From: Chitinispirillales bacterium
Lineage (GTDB): Bacteria; Fibrobacterota; Chitinivibrionia; Chitinivibrionales; Chitinispirillaceae
Assembly (NCBI GenBank): GCA_031254445.1
Contig: JAIRUL010000121.1
Coordinates: forward strand, 1-6,691
Direction of reading: 5' to 3'
DNA length: 6,691 nucleotides
The notes under the pieces were generated by a model. It searched no databases and had not been told where the DNA came from. It saw only the letters and a program-made list of their open reading frames with translations. Numbering within the stretch: position 1 is the first letter of the stretch; the number at the start of each line of letters is the position of its first letter. Both the position numbers and the translations under genes were made by a program. Shown here in pieces: positions 1-5,877 of this stretch.

Positions 1-2279
1 GAGACCTTGAAGACCTTGCGCACCACGACCTCGGCCAGCGTGTTTTCCCTTATCTCCGGCTTGAGCATGCCCTCCATCGCGCTGTGCACCGCGTCCACAG
101 CCTCGTAGATGATGCGGTATGTCATAATTTCCACGCCCTCCTGCTTCGCCAAATCCCTTATCTTTGTATTGGGGCTCAGGTGGAAGCCGACAATGAGCGC
201 GTTCGAGGCCTCGCCGAGCATGATGTCGGTCTCCTTTATGGCGCCGACGCTCTTATGTATCACGCGCACCTTGATTTCGGGGGTGCTAAGCTTTTCTAAA
301 GACGCGGCGAGCGCCTCGACGGAGCCGTCCACGTCGCCCTTGATGATGAGGTTGAGGTTCTGGACGCTGCCCGCTTGTATCTGCTCGTAGAGGTTGTCGA
401 GCGATACGGCGTTTATCCTGCGCATCTCGCGCTCTTTCTGGGCGAGCCTGCGGCGCGCGCTTATCTCCCGCGCCTCTTTCTCGTCGTCGAGCACGCGGAA
501 AGAGTCGCCGGCCTGCGGCGTCCCCGATAGGCCGATTATAAGCACCGGCTGGCTTGGCCCCGCGTTCTCGACGATGGCCCCGCGCTCGTTGTGCAGCTCG
601 CGCACGCGGCCGCTGTGTATCCCCGTTACGAAAGCGTTGCCTTTTGTGAGCGTGCCCCTCTGTATGAGCACGGTTGCGATAGGCCCCTTGCCCTTGTCTA
701 GCTCCGCCTCGATGACGACGCCCTGCGCCCTGCCCTCGGGGGTCGCTTTGAGTTCCAAAATTTCAGTCTCCAAGGCCAAAACCTCTAGCGGCTTATCGAT
801 GCCGTGGCCGGTCTTCGCCGATATTTCTACGCAGGAAACCTGCCCGCCGTACTCTTCGACTAATACATTGTAGCTTGCGAGCTCGCCCTTTATCTTGTCG
901 GGGTTCGCGGTCGGCAAGTCGACCTTGTTGATGGCGATGACTAATGGCACGTTCGCGGCTTTGGCGTGGTCTATGGCCTCGCGCGTCTGCGGCATCACCG
1001 CGGAGTCGGCGGCCACGACGAGCACGATGACATCGGTAATCTGCGAACCTCTGGCGCGCATCGCTGTGAACGCCTCGTGGCCCGGGGTGTCTAAAAACGT
1101 TACGGATCCGTGCTTCGTTTTGACCTCGTAGGCCGCGATGTGCTGCGTGATGCCGCCCGACTCGCCGGCTATGACGTTCGTCTTTCTTATGTAGTCAAGC
1201 AGCGACGTCTTACCGTGGTCGACGTGCCCCATCACCGTTACGACCGGCGCGCGCGGTAGCAGCGCCCCCACCGCCTCGTCGGCCTCCGCGCCGAAGTCCT
1301 CCTCGGGGACGTACTCTTCCATGAGGCTTGCCGTGTAGCCGAACTCGTCCACCACAAGCTCGATTGTCTCGAAGTCAAGCCGCTGGTTGATGGTGACGAA
1401 CATGCCAAGCTCTAAGCACTTCGTTATAACGTCGCTCGGAGCGGTGTTCATCATGTTTGCAAGCTCGTTCGGCGTTACGAACTCAGCGACCTTGAGCACC
1501 TTCTTTGACGTATCCTCAATTTCGTCCTGCTGTCCGCCCTCTTTCTTGTACTTCTTCTTGCCGATGCCTGAGCCGATGCGGGCGAGCGTCTTCTTGACGT
1601 TGGCCTTTAGTTCGACCTCGTTTATCTCGGGGCGCTCGTTTCTGTGCTTGCCGCCCTTCTTCTTCCCGTGCTTGTCGGCCTTGCCGGGCAGCGCTTTTTT
1701 ATTGTCGCCGTCGGGCGCCTTGGGCGGGGCGTTTCGTATAGCCGCGGCGTCGGCTCCCGTCCCCCCATGACCCCCAGGACGCCCGGAATGGCCGCCGCCG
1801 GAATGGCTCGGGTGGCCGCCGCCGGAGTGGCCGGAACCCGAAGGCGACGGCATGGAATTCTTTGCCCACGACTCCTTTTGGTGGTACTTGCGGATAGAGC
1901 TTCTCGGCTTTTGCTGCTGAGACGACGGCGCGTCGGCTGCCTTTGCCGCAGGCTGTTCGGGCTGGCGCGGAGCGGCGGCCGCTTGAGCTTGGGGCGGTTC
2001 GGCTGCGGGCGCTGGCTGCGGGGCGGGGGCGGGGCGGGGCGACACAGCGGCCTCTATCTCCTCGCTCGCCTTGTTCATCATAAGCTTTTTGCGCTCGTAC
2101 TCTTTCTTAATCTTCTCGCGCTCCAGCTCGAATTTCTCCTTGATCTGCGTACGCAGCTCCTCGTCCACCGTGCTCATGTGGCTCTTTACGGGAATACCCA
2201 TCTCTTTCAACATCTGCGCCAGCGCTTGGCCGGAGACGTTGAATTCCTTAGCGAGATCGTGGACTTTCTTTTTTGCCAT
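1..2279 (-). CDS. infB: Translation initiation factor IF-2, 5' part (3' end beyond window)
   Basis: IF-2 is the GTPase that brings formyl-Met-tRNA to the 30S subunit and promotes 50S joining. The frame is open for 759 codons and runs off base 1. Residues 1-50 ([13 protein letters not shown]...) are an IF2_N domain. About 55-70 is a charged helix, 80-120 is Ala/Pro/Gln-rich, 148-173 is Gly/His/Ser-rich and about 190-250 is Lys-rich. A second IF2_N-like segment covers about 262-315 ([14 protein letters not shown]). The G domain is complete: GHVDHGKT at 351-358, GGITQHI in switch I, DTPGH at 397-401, NKVD at 451-454 and SAKTG near 487. G1-G3 and G3-G4 spacings equal those of E. coli IF-2. Domain II and the start of domain III follow (ADV-type [21 protein letters not shown]). 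Roughly the last 100 residues are missing, including the fMet-tRNA-binding C2 domain. The ATG at 2279 has GAGG at 2288-2291, 8 nt upstream. It is third in the rimP-nusA-infB operon, 301 bp after nusA. Confidence 0.98.
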   Translation of the reverse strand, partial: MAKKKVHDLAKEFNVSGQALAQMLKEMGIPVKSHMSTVDEELRTQIKEKFELEREKIKKEYERKKLMMNKASEEIEAAVSPRPAPAPQPAPAAEPPQAQAAAAPRQPEQPAAKAADAPSSQQQKPRSSIRKYHQKESWAKNSMPSPSGSGHSGGGHPSHSGGGHSGRPGGHGGTGADAAAIRNAPPKAPDGDNKKALPGKADKHGKKKGGKHRNERPEINEVELKANVKKTLARIGSGIGKKKYKKEGGQQDEIEDTSKKVLKVAEFVTPNELANMMNTAPSDVITKCLELGMFVTINQRLDFETIELVVDEFGYTASLMEEYVPEEDFGAEADEAVGALLPRAPVVTVMGHVDHGKTSLLDYIRKTNVIAGESGGITQHIAAYEVKTKHGSVTFLDTPGHEAFTAMRARGSQITDVIVLVVAADSAVMPQTREAIDHAKAANVPLVIAINKVDLPTANPDKIKGELASYNVLVEEYGGQVSCVEISAKTGHGIDKPLEVLALETEILELKATPEGRAQGVVIEAELDKGKGPIATVLIQRGTLTKGNAFVTGIHSGRVRELHNERGAIVENAGPSQPVLIIGLSGTPQAGDSFRVLDDEKEAREISARRRLAQKEREMRRINAVSLDNLYEQIQAGSVQNLNLIIKGDVDGSVEALAASLEKLSTPEIKVRVIHKSVGAIKETDIMLGEASNALIVGFHLSPNTKIRDLAKQEGVEIMTYRIIYEAVDAVHSAMEGMLKPEIRENTLAEVVVRKVFKV

Positions 2280-2290
2280 TAAACGTACCT

Positions 2291-2305
2291 CAAATCAAAT
2301 CAAAT
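2291..2305 (-). repeat. CAAAT x3 microrepeat at infB ribosome binding site
   Basis: Three perfect copies of CAAAT on the + strand lie at 2291-2295, 2296-2300 and 2301-2305. On the infB mRNA this reads as repeated ATTTG immediately upstream of and abutting the GAGG Shine-Dalgarno at 2288-2291. A copy-number change would alter the sequence right beside the ribosome binding site without touching the reading frame. Confidence 0.7.
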
Positions 2306-2312
2306 CGAATTC

Positions 2313-2363
2313 AAAATCTTTAAAATCTTTAAAATCTTTAAAGTCTTTAAAGTCTTTAAAGTC
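2313..2363 (-). repeat. 9-bp tandem repeat AAARTCTTT, about 5.7 copies
   Basis: On the + strand three copies of AAAATCTTT (2313-2321, 2322-2330, 2331-2339) are followed by two copies of AAAGTCTTT (2340-2348, 2349-2357) and a partial AAAGTC (2358-2363). The array lies 34 bp upstream of the infB start and is in the transcribed leader between nusA and infB. Two homogenised blocks, one with A and one with G at the fourth position, point to growth by slippage or unequal exchange. The related motif TAAAAGTCAAAATCTTTT at 2370-2387 resembles the ends of the foldback element at 5571-5919. Confidence 0.85.
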
Positions 2364-2400
2364 GAAAGATAAAAGTCAAAATCTTTTAAATCTTTTGGGG

Positions 2401-2417
2401 ACGGGGCTCTGCCCCGT
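2401..2417. other. GC-rich hairpin (7-bp stem)
   Basis: A perfect inverted repeat: ACGGGGC at 2401-2407, loop TCT, GCCCCGT at 2411-2417. GGGG at 2397-2400 can also pair with CCCC at 2422-2425 across a bulge. On the minus-strand transcript it is followed by C- and A-rich sequence rather than a U-run, so it is not an intrinsic terminator for the operon. It looks like one module of the intergenic repeat cluster. Confidence 0.7.
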
Positions 2418-2449
2418 AACGCCCCGATCCATAAGCCCCCACCTATCAA

Positions 2450-2483
2450 TATCCTCCCCCAAAAGAAGAGGCGGGGGAGGATA
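2450..2483. other. Hairpin with perfect 11-bp stem
   Basis: TATCCTCCCCC at 2450-2460 pairs perfectly with GGGGGAGGATA at 2473-2483 around a 12-nt loop. It sits mid-spacer between nusA and infB. There is no U-run after it on the minus-strand transcript. It may stabilise processed mRNA ends or be part of a REP-like intergenic repeat. The arm contains an anti-Shine-Dalgarno-like CCTCC and a GGAGG, which pair with each other. Confidence 0.75.
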
Positions 2484-2490
2484 CTGTTTT

Positions 2491-2512
2491 AAAACAAGCG
2501 CCCACGGGGCGC
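2491..2512 (-). terminator. Terminator-like hairpin after nusA
   Basis: GCGCCC (2498-2503), loop ACG, GGGCGC (2507-2512) is a perfect 6-bp GC stem. On the minus-strand transcript it is followed by TTGTTTT (down to about 2491), and on the + strand by AAAAA. It lies 68 bp past the nusA stop and could cause partial termination between nusA and infB, lowering infB relative to rimP-nusA. The stem is short and the U-run interrupted, so full termination is unlikely, and infB needs read-through or its own promoter. Confidence 0.45.
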
Positions 2513-2534
2513 AAAAATCGGTACTTCAAAATCG

Positions 2535-2568
2535 ATCAACACATCAAACACATCAACACATCAAACAC
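2535..2568 (-). repeat. 17-bp perfect tandem duplication downstream of nusA
   Basis: ATCAACACATCAAACAC occurs twice head to tail (2535-2551 and 2552-2568), 13 bp from the end of nusA. On the transcript each unit is GTGTTTGATGTGTTGAT, which itself splits into GTGTTTGAT and GTGTTGAT, so the stretch is about four degenerate 8-9-bp copies. It is noncoding. It looks like a slippage product with no visible function. Confidence 0.85.
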
Positions 2569-2580
2569 TAAACGTATCAA

Positions 2581-3942
2581 TTACTCTTCGCTCTTATTGG
2601 CGCTTTCTATGGCTGCGCCGGAGTCAACGTCTGTTGCTGACAGCGACTCCACTGCTTTGTTTATAATCTCTTCCTGAACGGAGTCGTCTTCGGCGGATTC
2701 GCTCGAATCGGTTTTGGCCTCTTCGCGGATAGCTTCCAGCGCTTCGTCGTAGGGGATGTCGCCGCCTAGCTCGCTGCCTGCCTCGTCGCCGGCTGCCGCG
2801 TCTTGCGGGGGCGCGCCGTCTGAGGGTTGCTCGCTTGCGGGCTTTTCGCTCAGCACCTCGTCGCGCTGCTCCTCGCTTAGGTTCGAGAATTCATCGTCGC
2901 CGAAGACGTCTATCTCCCGCTCGAGCATCTTGGACGCTAGGCGGATGTTCTGGCCCTCGCGGCCTATGGCCAGCGCCAAGCCGTCTTCCGCTATTACTAC
3001 CACTATCTTGTGGTCGCCCACCGGTATAACGCGCTTCACCTCGGCGGGCGCGAAGACACGGCGCACTAAGAGCGACAGCTCGTCCGTCCAATTTATTATG
3101 TCTATCCGCTCGTTCGACAGCTCCCTCACGATGTTTTGGACGCGGTTGCCGCGCATCCCCACGCACGCGCCCACCGGATCCACGCGGCTGTCGGAGGTCG
3201 TGACCGCTATCTTCGAGCGGTGGCCCGGATCGCGCACCACCTTTACTATTTTTACCGTCTTGTCAAAGATTTCCGGCACCTCGTTTTCAAAGAGGCGCGA
3301 CAAAAACTCCGGGCACGTCCGCGATATTATGACCTGCGGCCCCTTGGTGTTGTTGCGCACGTCTATGATGCACGCGCGGATGTTCGCGCCCTGCGAGTAG
3401 CGCTCCTTGCGTATCTGCTCGCGCAGGGGGAGCAGGGCCTCCGTGCGCTCGAGGTCGACTAGGATATTCCCCTTGTCGACCTGCTGCACCTTGCCGGTGA
3501 CGATTTCGCCGACGCGCTCGCTGTAGTCGGAGAATATCTTCTCGCGTTCCGCCTCGCGCACGCGCTGCACAATCACCTGCTTCGCCGTCTGCACCGCCAT
3601 CCTGCCGAAGAGGTTGATGTCGAGCGATTGCTCAAGCTCCTCGCCAACCTCGATGCCGTCGTCGACCTCCCTCGCGTCCGCAAGCGATATCTGAAACTCG
3701 GGATCCTCCACAACGTCTACCACCGTCTGGCGCGTGTAGACCTCTATAGTCCCTTTCTCGCGGTCAATCTTCGCCTCGACGTTCACCGGCGTCCCGATGT
3801 ACTTCTTCGCCGCGGTAGCCAGCGCGTCGCGCAGGGTCTCAAGGACCATCTCGACGCCGATGCTCTTCTCCTTGGTTACCGCCCTAAGCGACTCAACGAT
3901 GCCCGCGGCCTTGAGCGCCTCTTTATTGGCCTTCTTCTTCAT
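2581..3942 (-). CDS. nusA: Transcription termination/antitermination factor NusA
   Basis: NusA binds RNA polymerase and nascent RNA, stimulating pausing and intrinsic termination and supporting antitermination complexes on rRNA operons. The protein has 453 residues. The RNAP-binding N-terminal domain covers about 14-140 and includes TAKQVIVQRVREAER at 119-133. An S1 domain follows at about 144-205 (VGEIVTGKVQQVDKGNI). KH1 contains DPVGACVGMRGNRVQNIV at 255-272 and KH2 contains AIGREGQNIRLASKM at 325-339. After about 350 there is a 100-residue tail rich in Glu, Asp, Ser and Ala with no recognisable E. coli-type acidic repeat (AR1/AR2) fold. Residues 1-13 (Lys-rich) extend beyond the E. coli start, but GAAAGG at 3952-3957, 9 nt upstream, supports ATG 3942. 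It starts 20 bp after the rimP stop and is clearly co-transcribed with it. In E. coli NusA autoregulates this operon. Confidence 0.98.
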   Translation of the reverse strand: MKKKANKEALKAAGIVESLRAVTKEKSIGVEMVLETLRDALATAAKKYIGTPVNVEAKIDREKGTIEVYTRQTVVDVVEDPEFQISLADAREVDDGIEVGEELEQSLDINLFGRMAVQTAKQVIVQRVREAEREKIFSDYSERVGEIVTGKVQQVDKGNILVDLERTEALLPLREQIRKERYSQGANIRACIIDVRNNTKGPQVIISRTCPEFLSRLFENEVPEIFDKTVKIVKVVRDPGHRSKIAVTTSDSRVDPVGACVGMRGNRVQNIVRELSNERIDIINWTDELSLLVRRVFAPAEVKRVIPVGDHKIVVVIAEDGLALAIGREGQNIRLASKMLEREIDVFGDDEFSNLSEEQRDEVLSEKPASEQPSDGAPPQDAAAGDEAGSELGGDIPYDEALEAIREEAKTDSSESAEDDSVQEEIINKAVESLSATDVDSGAAIESANKSEE

Positions 3943-3962
3943 CCGTGCAAACCTTTCAAAAG

Positions 3963-4421
3963 TTACTTGAACCGGATCTCCTCCCGGCCGCTCACAATGT
4001 CGGCAAGGGGCACGCGAACCGGCTCGCTGCCTATATCAATGACTAATGTCCCGCCCGAACATCCCGCCACAACCCCGCGCAGGCTCTTCTTCCCGTTTAC
4101 GGCAACGCTCAAATGCAGCGCCGCCTCCCTCCCGACAATCCTCAAAAAATCCCGCTCCGTCTTGAGCGGCCTGTCGACTCCGGGCGACGACACCTCAAGC
4201 GTGTAGGGCCGCCCGCCAAAAAAATTACGCTCGTCAAGGAGCGCCCCGACAGCCCCGCTTACCCGTTCGCAGTCGGCGATAGCCACACCGCCCCGCTTGT
4301 CGATGGTAAGGCGCAGGACAGACCGCTTCCCAGACCCGAAAAAACGCGCGTCAAACAGCTCTAAGCCCATTTCAGCCGCCAAAGACTCAATAAGCGGCTT
4401 CAACTGCTCTAGTGGCGCCAT
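3963..4421 (-). CDS. rimP: Ribosome maturation factor RimP
   Basis: RimP binds free 30S subunits and helps assemble the S12 region late in maturation. The protein is 152 residues, close to the 150 of E. coli. It shows the expected two domains: an N-terminal alpha/beta domain (about 1-85) with LEVSSPGVDRPL at 75-86, the most diagnostic motif of the family, and a C-terminal SH3-like beta domain (about 88-150) from DFLRIVGREAALHL to ADIVSGREEIRF. Start ATG 4421 gives the normal N-terminus (LEQLKPLIESLAAEMGLELFDARF). The ribosome binding site is weak: GGGGA at 4433-4437. Position directly before nusA is the classic arrangement and confirms the call. It is the first gene of the rimP-nusA-infB unit and its leader carries a possible attenuator. 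Confidence 0.97.
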   Translation of the reverse strand: MAPLEQLKPLIESLAAEMGLELFDARFFGSGKRSVLRLTIDKRGGVAIADCERVSGAVGALLDERNFFGGRPYTLEVSSPGVDRPLKTERDFLRIVGREAALHLSVAVNGKKSLRGVVAGCSGGTLVIDIGSEPVRVPLADIVSGREEIRFK

Positions 4422-4448
4422 AAAACACGATTTCCCCGTATAAATAGC

Positions 4449-4472
4449 AAAAACGGGCCCCTAGTGCCCGTT
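4449..4472 (-). terminator. Terminator-like hairpin in rimP leader (possible attenuator)
   Basis: On the minus-strand transcript AACGGGC (4472-4466), a 7-nt loop and GCCCGTT (4458-4452) form a perfect 7-bp stem. The run of T at 4453-4449 (five, two of them in the stem) completes a short intrinsic-terminator shape, 27 bp before the rimP start codon. An upstream segment CGTTGCCC (4526-4519) is perfectly complementary to GGGCAACG (4476-4469), which overlaps the first terminator arm by four bases, so the two stems exclude each other. That is the geometry of an attenuator. It could equally be the end terminator of transcription from upstream genes, insulating the operon. Confidence 0.45.
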
Positions 4473-4526
4473 GCCCGCATAATCACGAAACGTCGGTAAT
4501 CTCAATAATATAAATGATGGGCAACG

Positions 4527-4535
4527 CTTATAGCA
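4527..4535 (-). promoter_or_regulatory. Candidate extended -10 promoter of the rimP operon
   Basis: On the minus strand TGCTATAAG (4535-4527) matches the extended -10 pattern TGnTATAAT except at the last base. The sequence upstream is very AT-rich (a run of T and AATTAATT at about 4544-4560) but lacks a recognisable TTGACA box. Initiation would fall near 4520, about 100 nt before the rimP start. This would make rimP-nusA-infB independent of the methyltransferase. If this promoter is the true one, most of the 4519-4526 arm of the proposed antiterminator would not be transcribed. Confidence 0.35.
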
Positions 4536-4565
4536 ATAGGCAGTAAAAAAAAATTAATTTCCGAT

Positions 4566-4592
4566 AAAAAAACGTACCCCATGCATTCGGTA
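4566..4592 (-). terminator. Weak terminator candidate after the methyltransferase gene
   Basis: On the minus strand TACC (4592-4589) and GGTA (4578-4575) can form a small stem around a GAATGCATGG loop, followed by CG and seven consecutive T (4572-4566). The U-run is good but the stem is only about 4-5 bp, so the call is tentative. It begins 12 bp beyond the methyltransferase stop codon, where a terminator would be expected. Confidence 0.3.
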
Positions 4593-4603
4593 GGAAGCCG
4601 GCG

Positions 4604-5455
4604 TTATTTTTGCAAAAACATCTCAAATAATGTCGCGTAAAGGCCATTTTCGCCGCCGCCGCCTAACCCGCCGGCAATGTCTTTGTGTATGGGGGCGCTC
4701 CTGCCCAGCGACGACAATTCCTTAATTTGGCACTTGAGGCCGTGCTTTGCCGCTTTTTCGCCGTAGGCAGGCAGCAAATGCCTATTCATGAAACACTTGG
4801 GGTCGTTGATGAACGCGAAAGCCTTGTTTGAATAGCGGAGGTGGTTCAGCGCGTTTCGGTAAGAAAGGCTTTGCGTCGCCTTGAACCGCCTGAAAATGTG
4901 GTACGTGTGGTCGGATAGGTCTACGGTGTTGAACGAAACGCCGCCGTCGGCAAGCAGCCGCCGCGCGGCCGAAAAGAAAACGTCTAAGTCGTGAAAGTGC
5001 TCAAGGACAACGTTGGTGAAAATAAAGTCAGTACTGCCGTTGAACGCGCCGGGAATCTCGTTAAGGCCGTTATAGCATAACACCCTCTCCCTAACCTCGC
5101 CGTCCGGCATGGAGAAATCCGGCCTAACCGCCCGAAACGCGGATACGGCGCCGCAGAAGCGCGCGGCGTCCCCATAAGAATTTAGCTTGGGGTCAACCAA
5201 CGCGACTTTCCCGCACCCGCCCGCGAGCAAAAAAAGCGCCGTAAATATCTGATCCCCGCAACCAACTTCCAACGCAGTTTTCCCGGCAAAACCAACCCCC
5301 AAGGCCTGAGCCGCATTGCCGTACCGGAGAAAAATATCCTCGTATGTACCGAGCGTTTCATACCCTTTCCGCCTTCCAAAGTAGCTATTCCGAATTATTT
5401 GGTAAAAAAAACTCGGCATGCACCTGCGAGCCAATTTATAGCAAAAATCAATCAT
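4604..5455 (-). CDS. Class I SAM-dependent methyltransferase, substrate unknown
   Basis: The protein has 283 residues with a Rossmann-type SAM-binding domain of the UbiE/Methyltransf_11-like kind. Motif I is ALEVGCGDQ at 61-69. The acidic residue expected to bind the ribose is D88 in VALVDPK (84-90). The motif IV region is DFIFTNVVLEHFHDLDVF at 143-160, followed by ARRLLADGGV at 164-173, the usual helix and strand before motif VI. Residues 1-50 are an Arg/Tyr-rich helical lead-in (RNSYFGRRKGYETLG). The C-terminal 100 residues hold a basic/aromatic segment (HIFRRFKATQSLSYRNALNHLRY) and a Gly-rich turn (GGLGGGGENG, 262-271). No signal peptide or clear membrane segment is seen. Start ATG 5455 has AAAGGA at 5464-5469, 8 nt upstream. 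Proteins of this type are often found in surface-glycan clusters, but no glycan gene lies nearby here. Target not assignable. Confidence 0.85.
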   Translation of the reverse strand: MIDFCYKLARRCMPSFFYQIIRNSYFGRRKGYETLGTYEDIFLRYGNAAQALGVGFAGKTALEVGCGDQIFTALFLLAGGCGKVALVDPKLNSYGDAARFCGAVSAFRAVRPDFSMPDGEVRERVLCYNGLNEIPGAFNGSTDFIFTNVVLEHFHDLDVFFSAARRLLADGGVSFNTVDLSDHTYHIFRRFKATQSLSYRNALNHLRYSNKAFAFINDPKCFMNRHLLPAYGEKAAKHGLKCQIKELSSLGRSAPIHKDIAGGLGGGGENGLYATLFEMFLQK

Positions 5456-5570
5456 TCCTAAAATCCTTTGTGTTTAAGGTTTAAAATAATGCGTATATTA
5501 AATAAACATATATATTGAAGATAATATATTTTTGTCGGGCGCAAATATATGGTTTTAATTAATCAAAAGA
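5456..5570 (-). promoter_or_regulatory. AT-rich upstream region of the methyltransferase gene
   Basis: This 115-bp stretch is far more AT-rich than the genes around it (runs such as ATATATATT and TTAATTAAT). It holds the ribosome binding site AAAGGA at 5464-5469. One possible promoter on the minus strand is CCGACA (5538-5533) and TATATA (5514-5509), 18 bp apart; both boxes are imperfect. A promoter is expected here because the foldback element separates the gene from prmA, but the exact boxes are uncertain. Confidence 0.3.
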
Positions 5571-5612
5571 TAAAGTCAAATTCTTTTATGGGATAATGGG
5601 GCGTGCTGCAAC
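5571..5612 (+). repeat. Left terminal inverted repeat of the foldback element
   Basis: This is the inverted partner of 5878-5919. The innermost 31 bp (5582-5612) match perfectly. The pairing stops abruptly at 5613/5877 and at 5570/5920, which defines the 42-bp repeat. Confidence 0.9.
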
Positions 5613-5630
5613 CCCCTCCGCCAGAATTCA

Positions 5631-5646
5631 CGGCGTTGCGACGCCG
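5631..5646. other. Small perfect hairpin in left arm
   Basis: CGGCGT (5631-5636), loop TGCG, ACGCCG (5641-5646). It is followed by the palindrome GCGATATCGC at 5647-5656. The right half also competes with pairing to 5842-5850 in the right arm, so local and long-range foldings are alternatives. Confidence 0.55.
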
Positions 5647-5700
5647 GCGATATCGCTCTGTTGTCGCGCGTGGGGCGGTCAGCCTGCCCCGCGCTTAAAA

Positions 5701-5790
5701 GCAACCCTATGCGTGGCAGAGAGCGCTATGGCGAACGTCAACCCAGCTTTTGACGTTTGCTATAGTGCCCCATACCCCATTCAGGGTTGC
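5701..5790 (+). other. Central branched hairpin of the foldback element
   Basis: GCAACCCT (5701-5708) pairs with AGGGTTGC (5783-5790). Inside, 5723-5741 pairs with 5750-5768 over 19 positions around an 8-nt loop. Sixteen are Watson-Crick and the other three (5725/5766, 5730/5761, 5733/5758) are all G on the left and T on the right. On a + strand RNA these are G-U wobbles, so the stem is continuous. On the minus strand they would be A-C mismatches. Confidence 0.7.
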
Positions 5791-5796
5791 TGCTAA

Positions 5797-5824
5797 GTAA
5801 AGGCAAGGCTGGCCTTGCCTTTAC
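5797..5824. other. Perfect 13-bp palindromic hairpin
   Basis: GTAAAGGCAAGGC (5797-5809) and GCCTTGCCTTTAC (5812-5824) are exact inverted copies separated only by TG, giving a practical stem of about 12 bp with a 4-nt loop. No U-run follows on either strand, so it is not a standard intrinsic terminator for prmA, although such a strong hairpin could protect the 3' end of its mRNA. Confidence 0.8.
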
Positions 5825-5877
5825 GACACCAGCGCAAATGCCGCCGGCGTTCCTGCCATGTAAACCACGGCGCCGGA

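Larger units (their letters stand above)
2280..2580. other. Repeat- and hairpin-rich nusA-infB spacer
   Basis: No credible gene is present. In the direction of transcription it holds a duplicated 17-mer, a GC hairpin followed by a U-rich stretch, an 11-bp hairpin, a 7-bp hairpin, a run of 9-bp AT-rich repeats, a triple CAAAT repeat (GATTT-like on the mRNA) and then the infB ribosome binding site. This is long for a junction inside a conserved operon. The GC-rich hairpins flanked by AT-rich repeats suggest it has been built up by inserted intergenic repeat modules. Its sub-features are listed separately. Confidence 0.8.

Noticed and set aside
1..2279. Frameshift or pseudogene in infB
   Set aside because: I read the frame codon by codon from 2279 to base 3: it is uninterrupted, and the G1-G3-G4 motif spacing equals that of E. 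coli IF-2.
1644..2282. Long + strand frame opposite the infB N-terminal region
   Set aside because: It is antisense to a well-supported infB and consists of Arg/Leu/Gly-rich residues from GC-rich third positions. No ribosome binding site or domain is visible.
2313..2568. CRISPR array
   Set aside because: The repeats are 9 and 17 bp, directly abutting and without spacers of constant length; no cas gene is present.
2756..3400. + strand frame opposite nusA
   Set aside because: It is Ser/Arg-rich, antisense to conserved NusA domains and resembles no protein; it is a composition artefact.
4422..4603. tRNA gene upstream of rimP (as metY in E. coli)
   Set aside because: The region is AT-rich, shows no cloverleaf, no TTCGA-type T-loop context and no CCA end on either strand.
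5596..5796. 66-codon + strand frame inside the foldback element
   Set aside because: It begins within the inverted repeat and is made of hairpin-forming DNA. There is no ribosome binding site and the peptide shows no recognisable domain. If the element is multi-copy the peptide would recur, but that would not make it a gene.
5797..5824. Intrinsic terminator of prmA
   Set aside because: The hairpin is strong but neither side carries a U-run, and it lies over 100 bp beyond the stop inside the foldback element.
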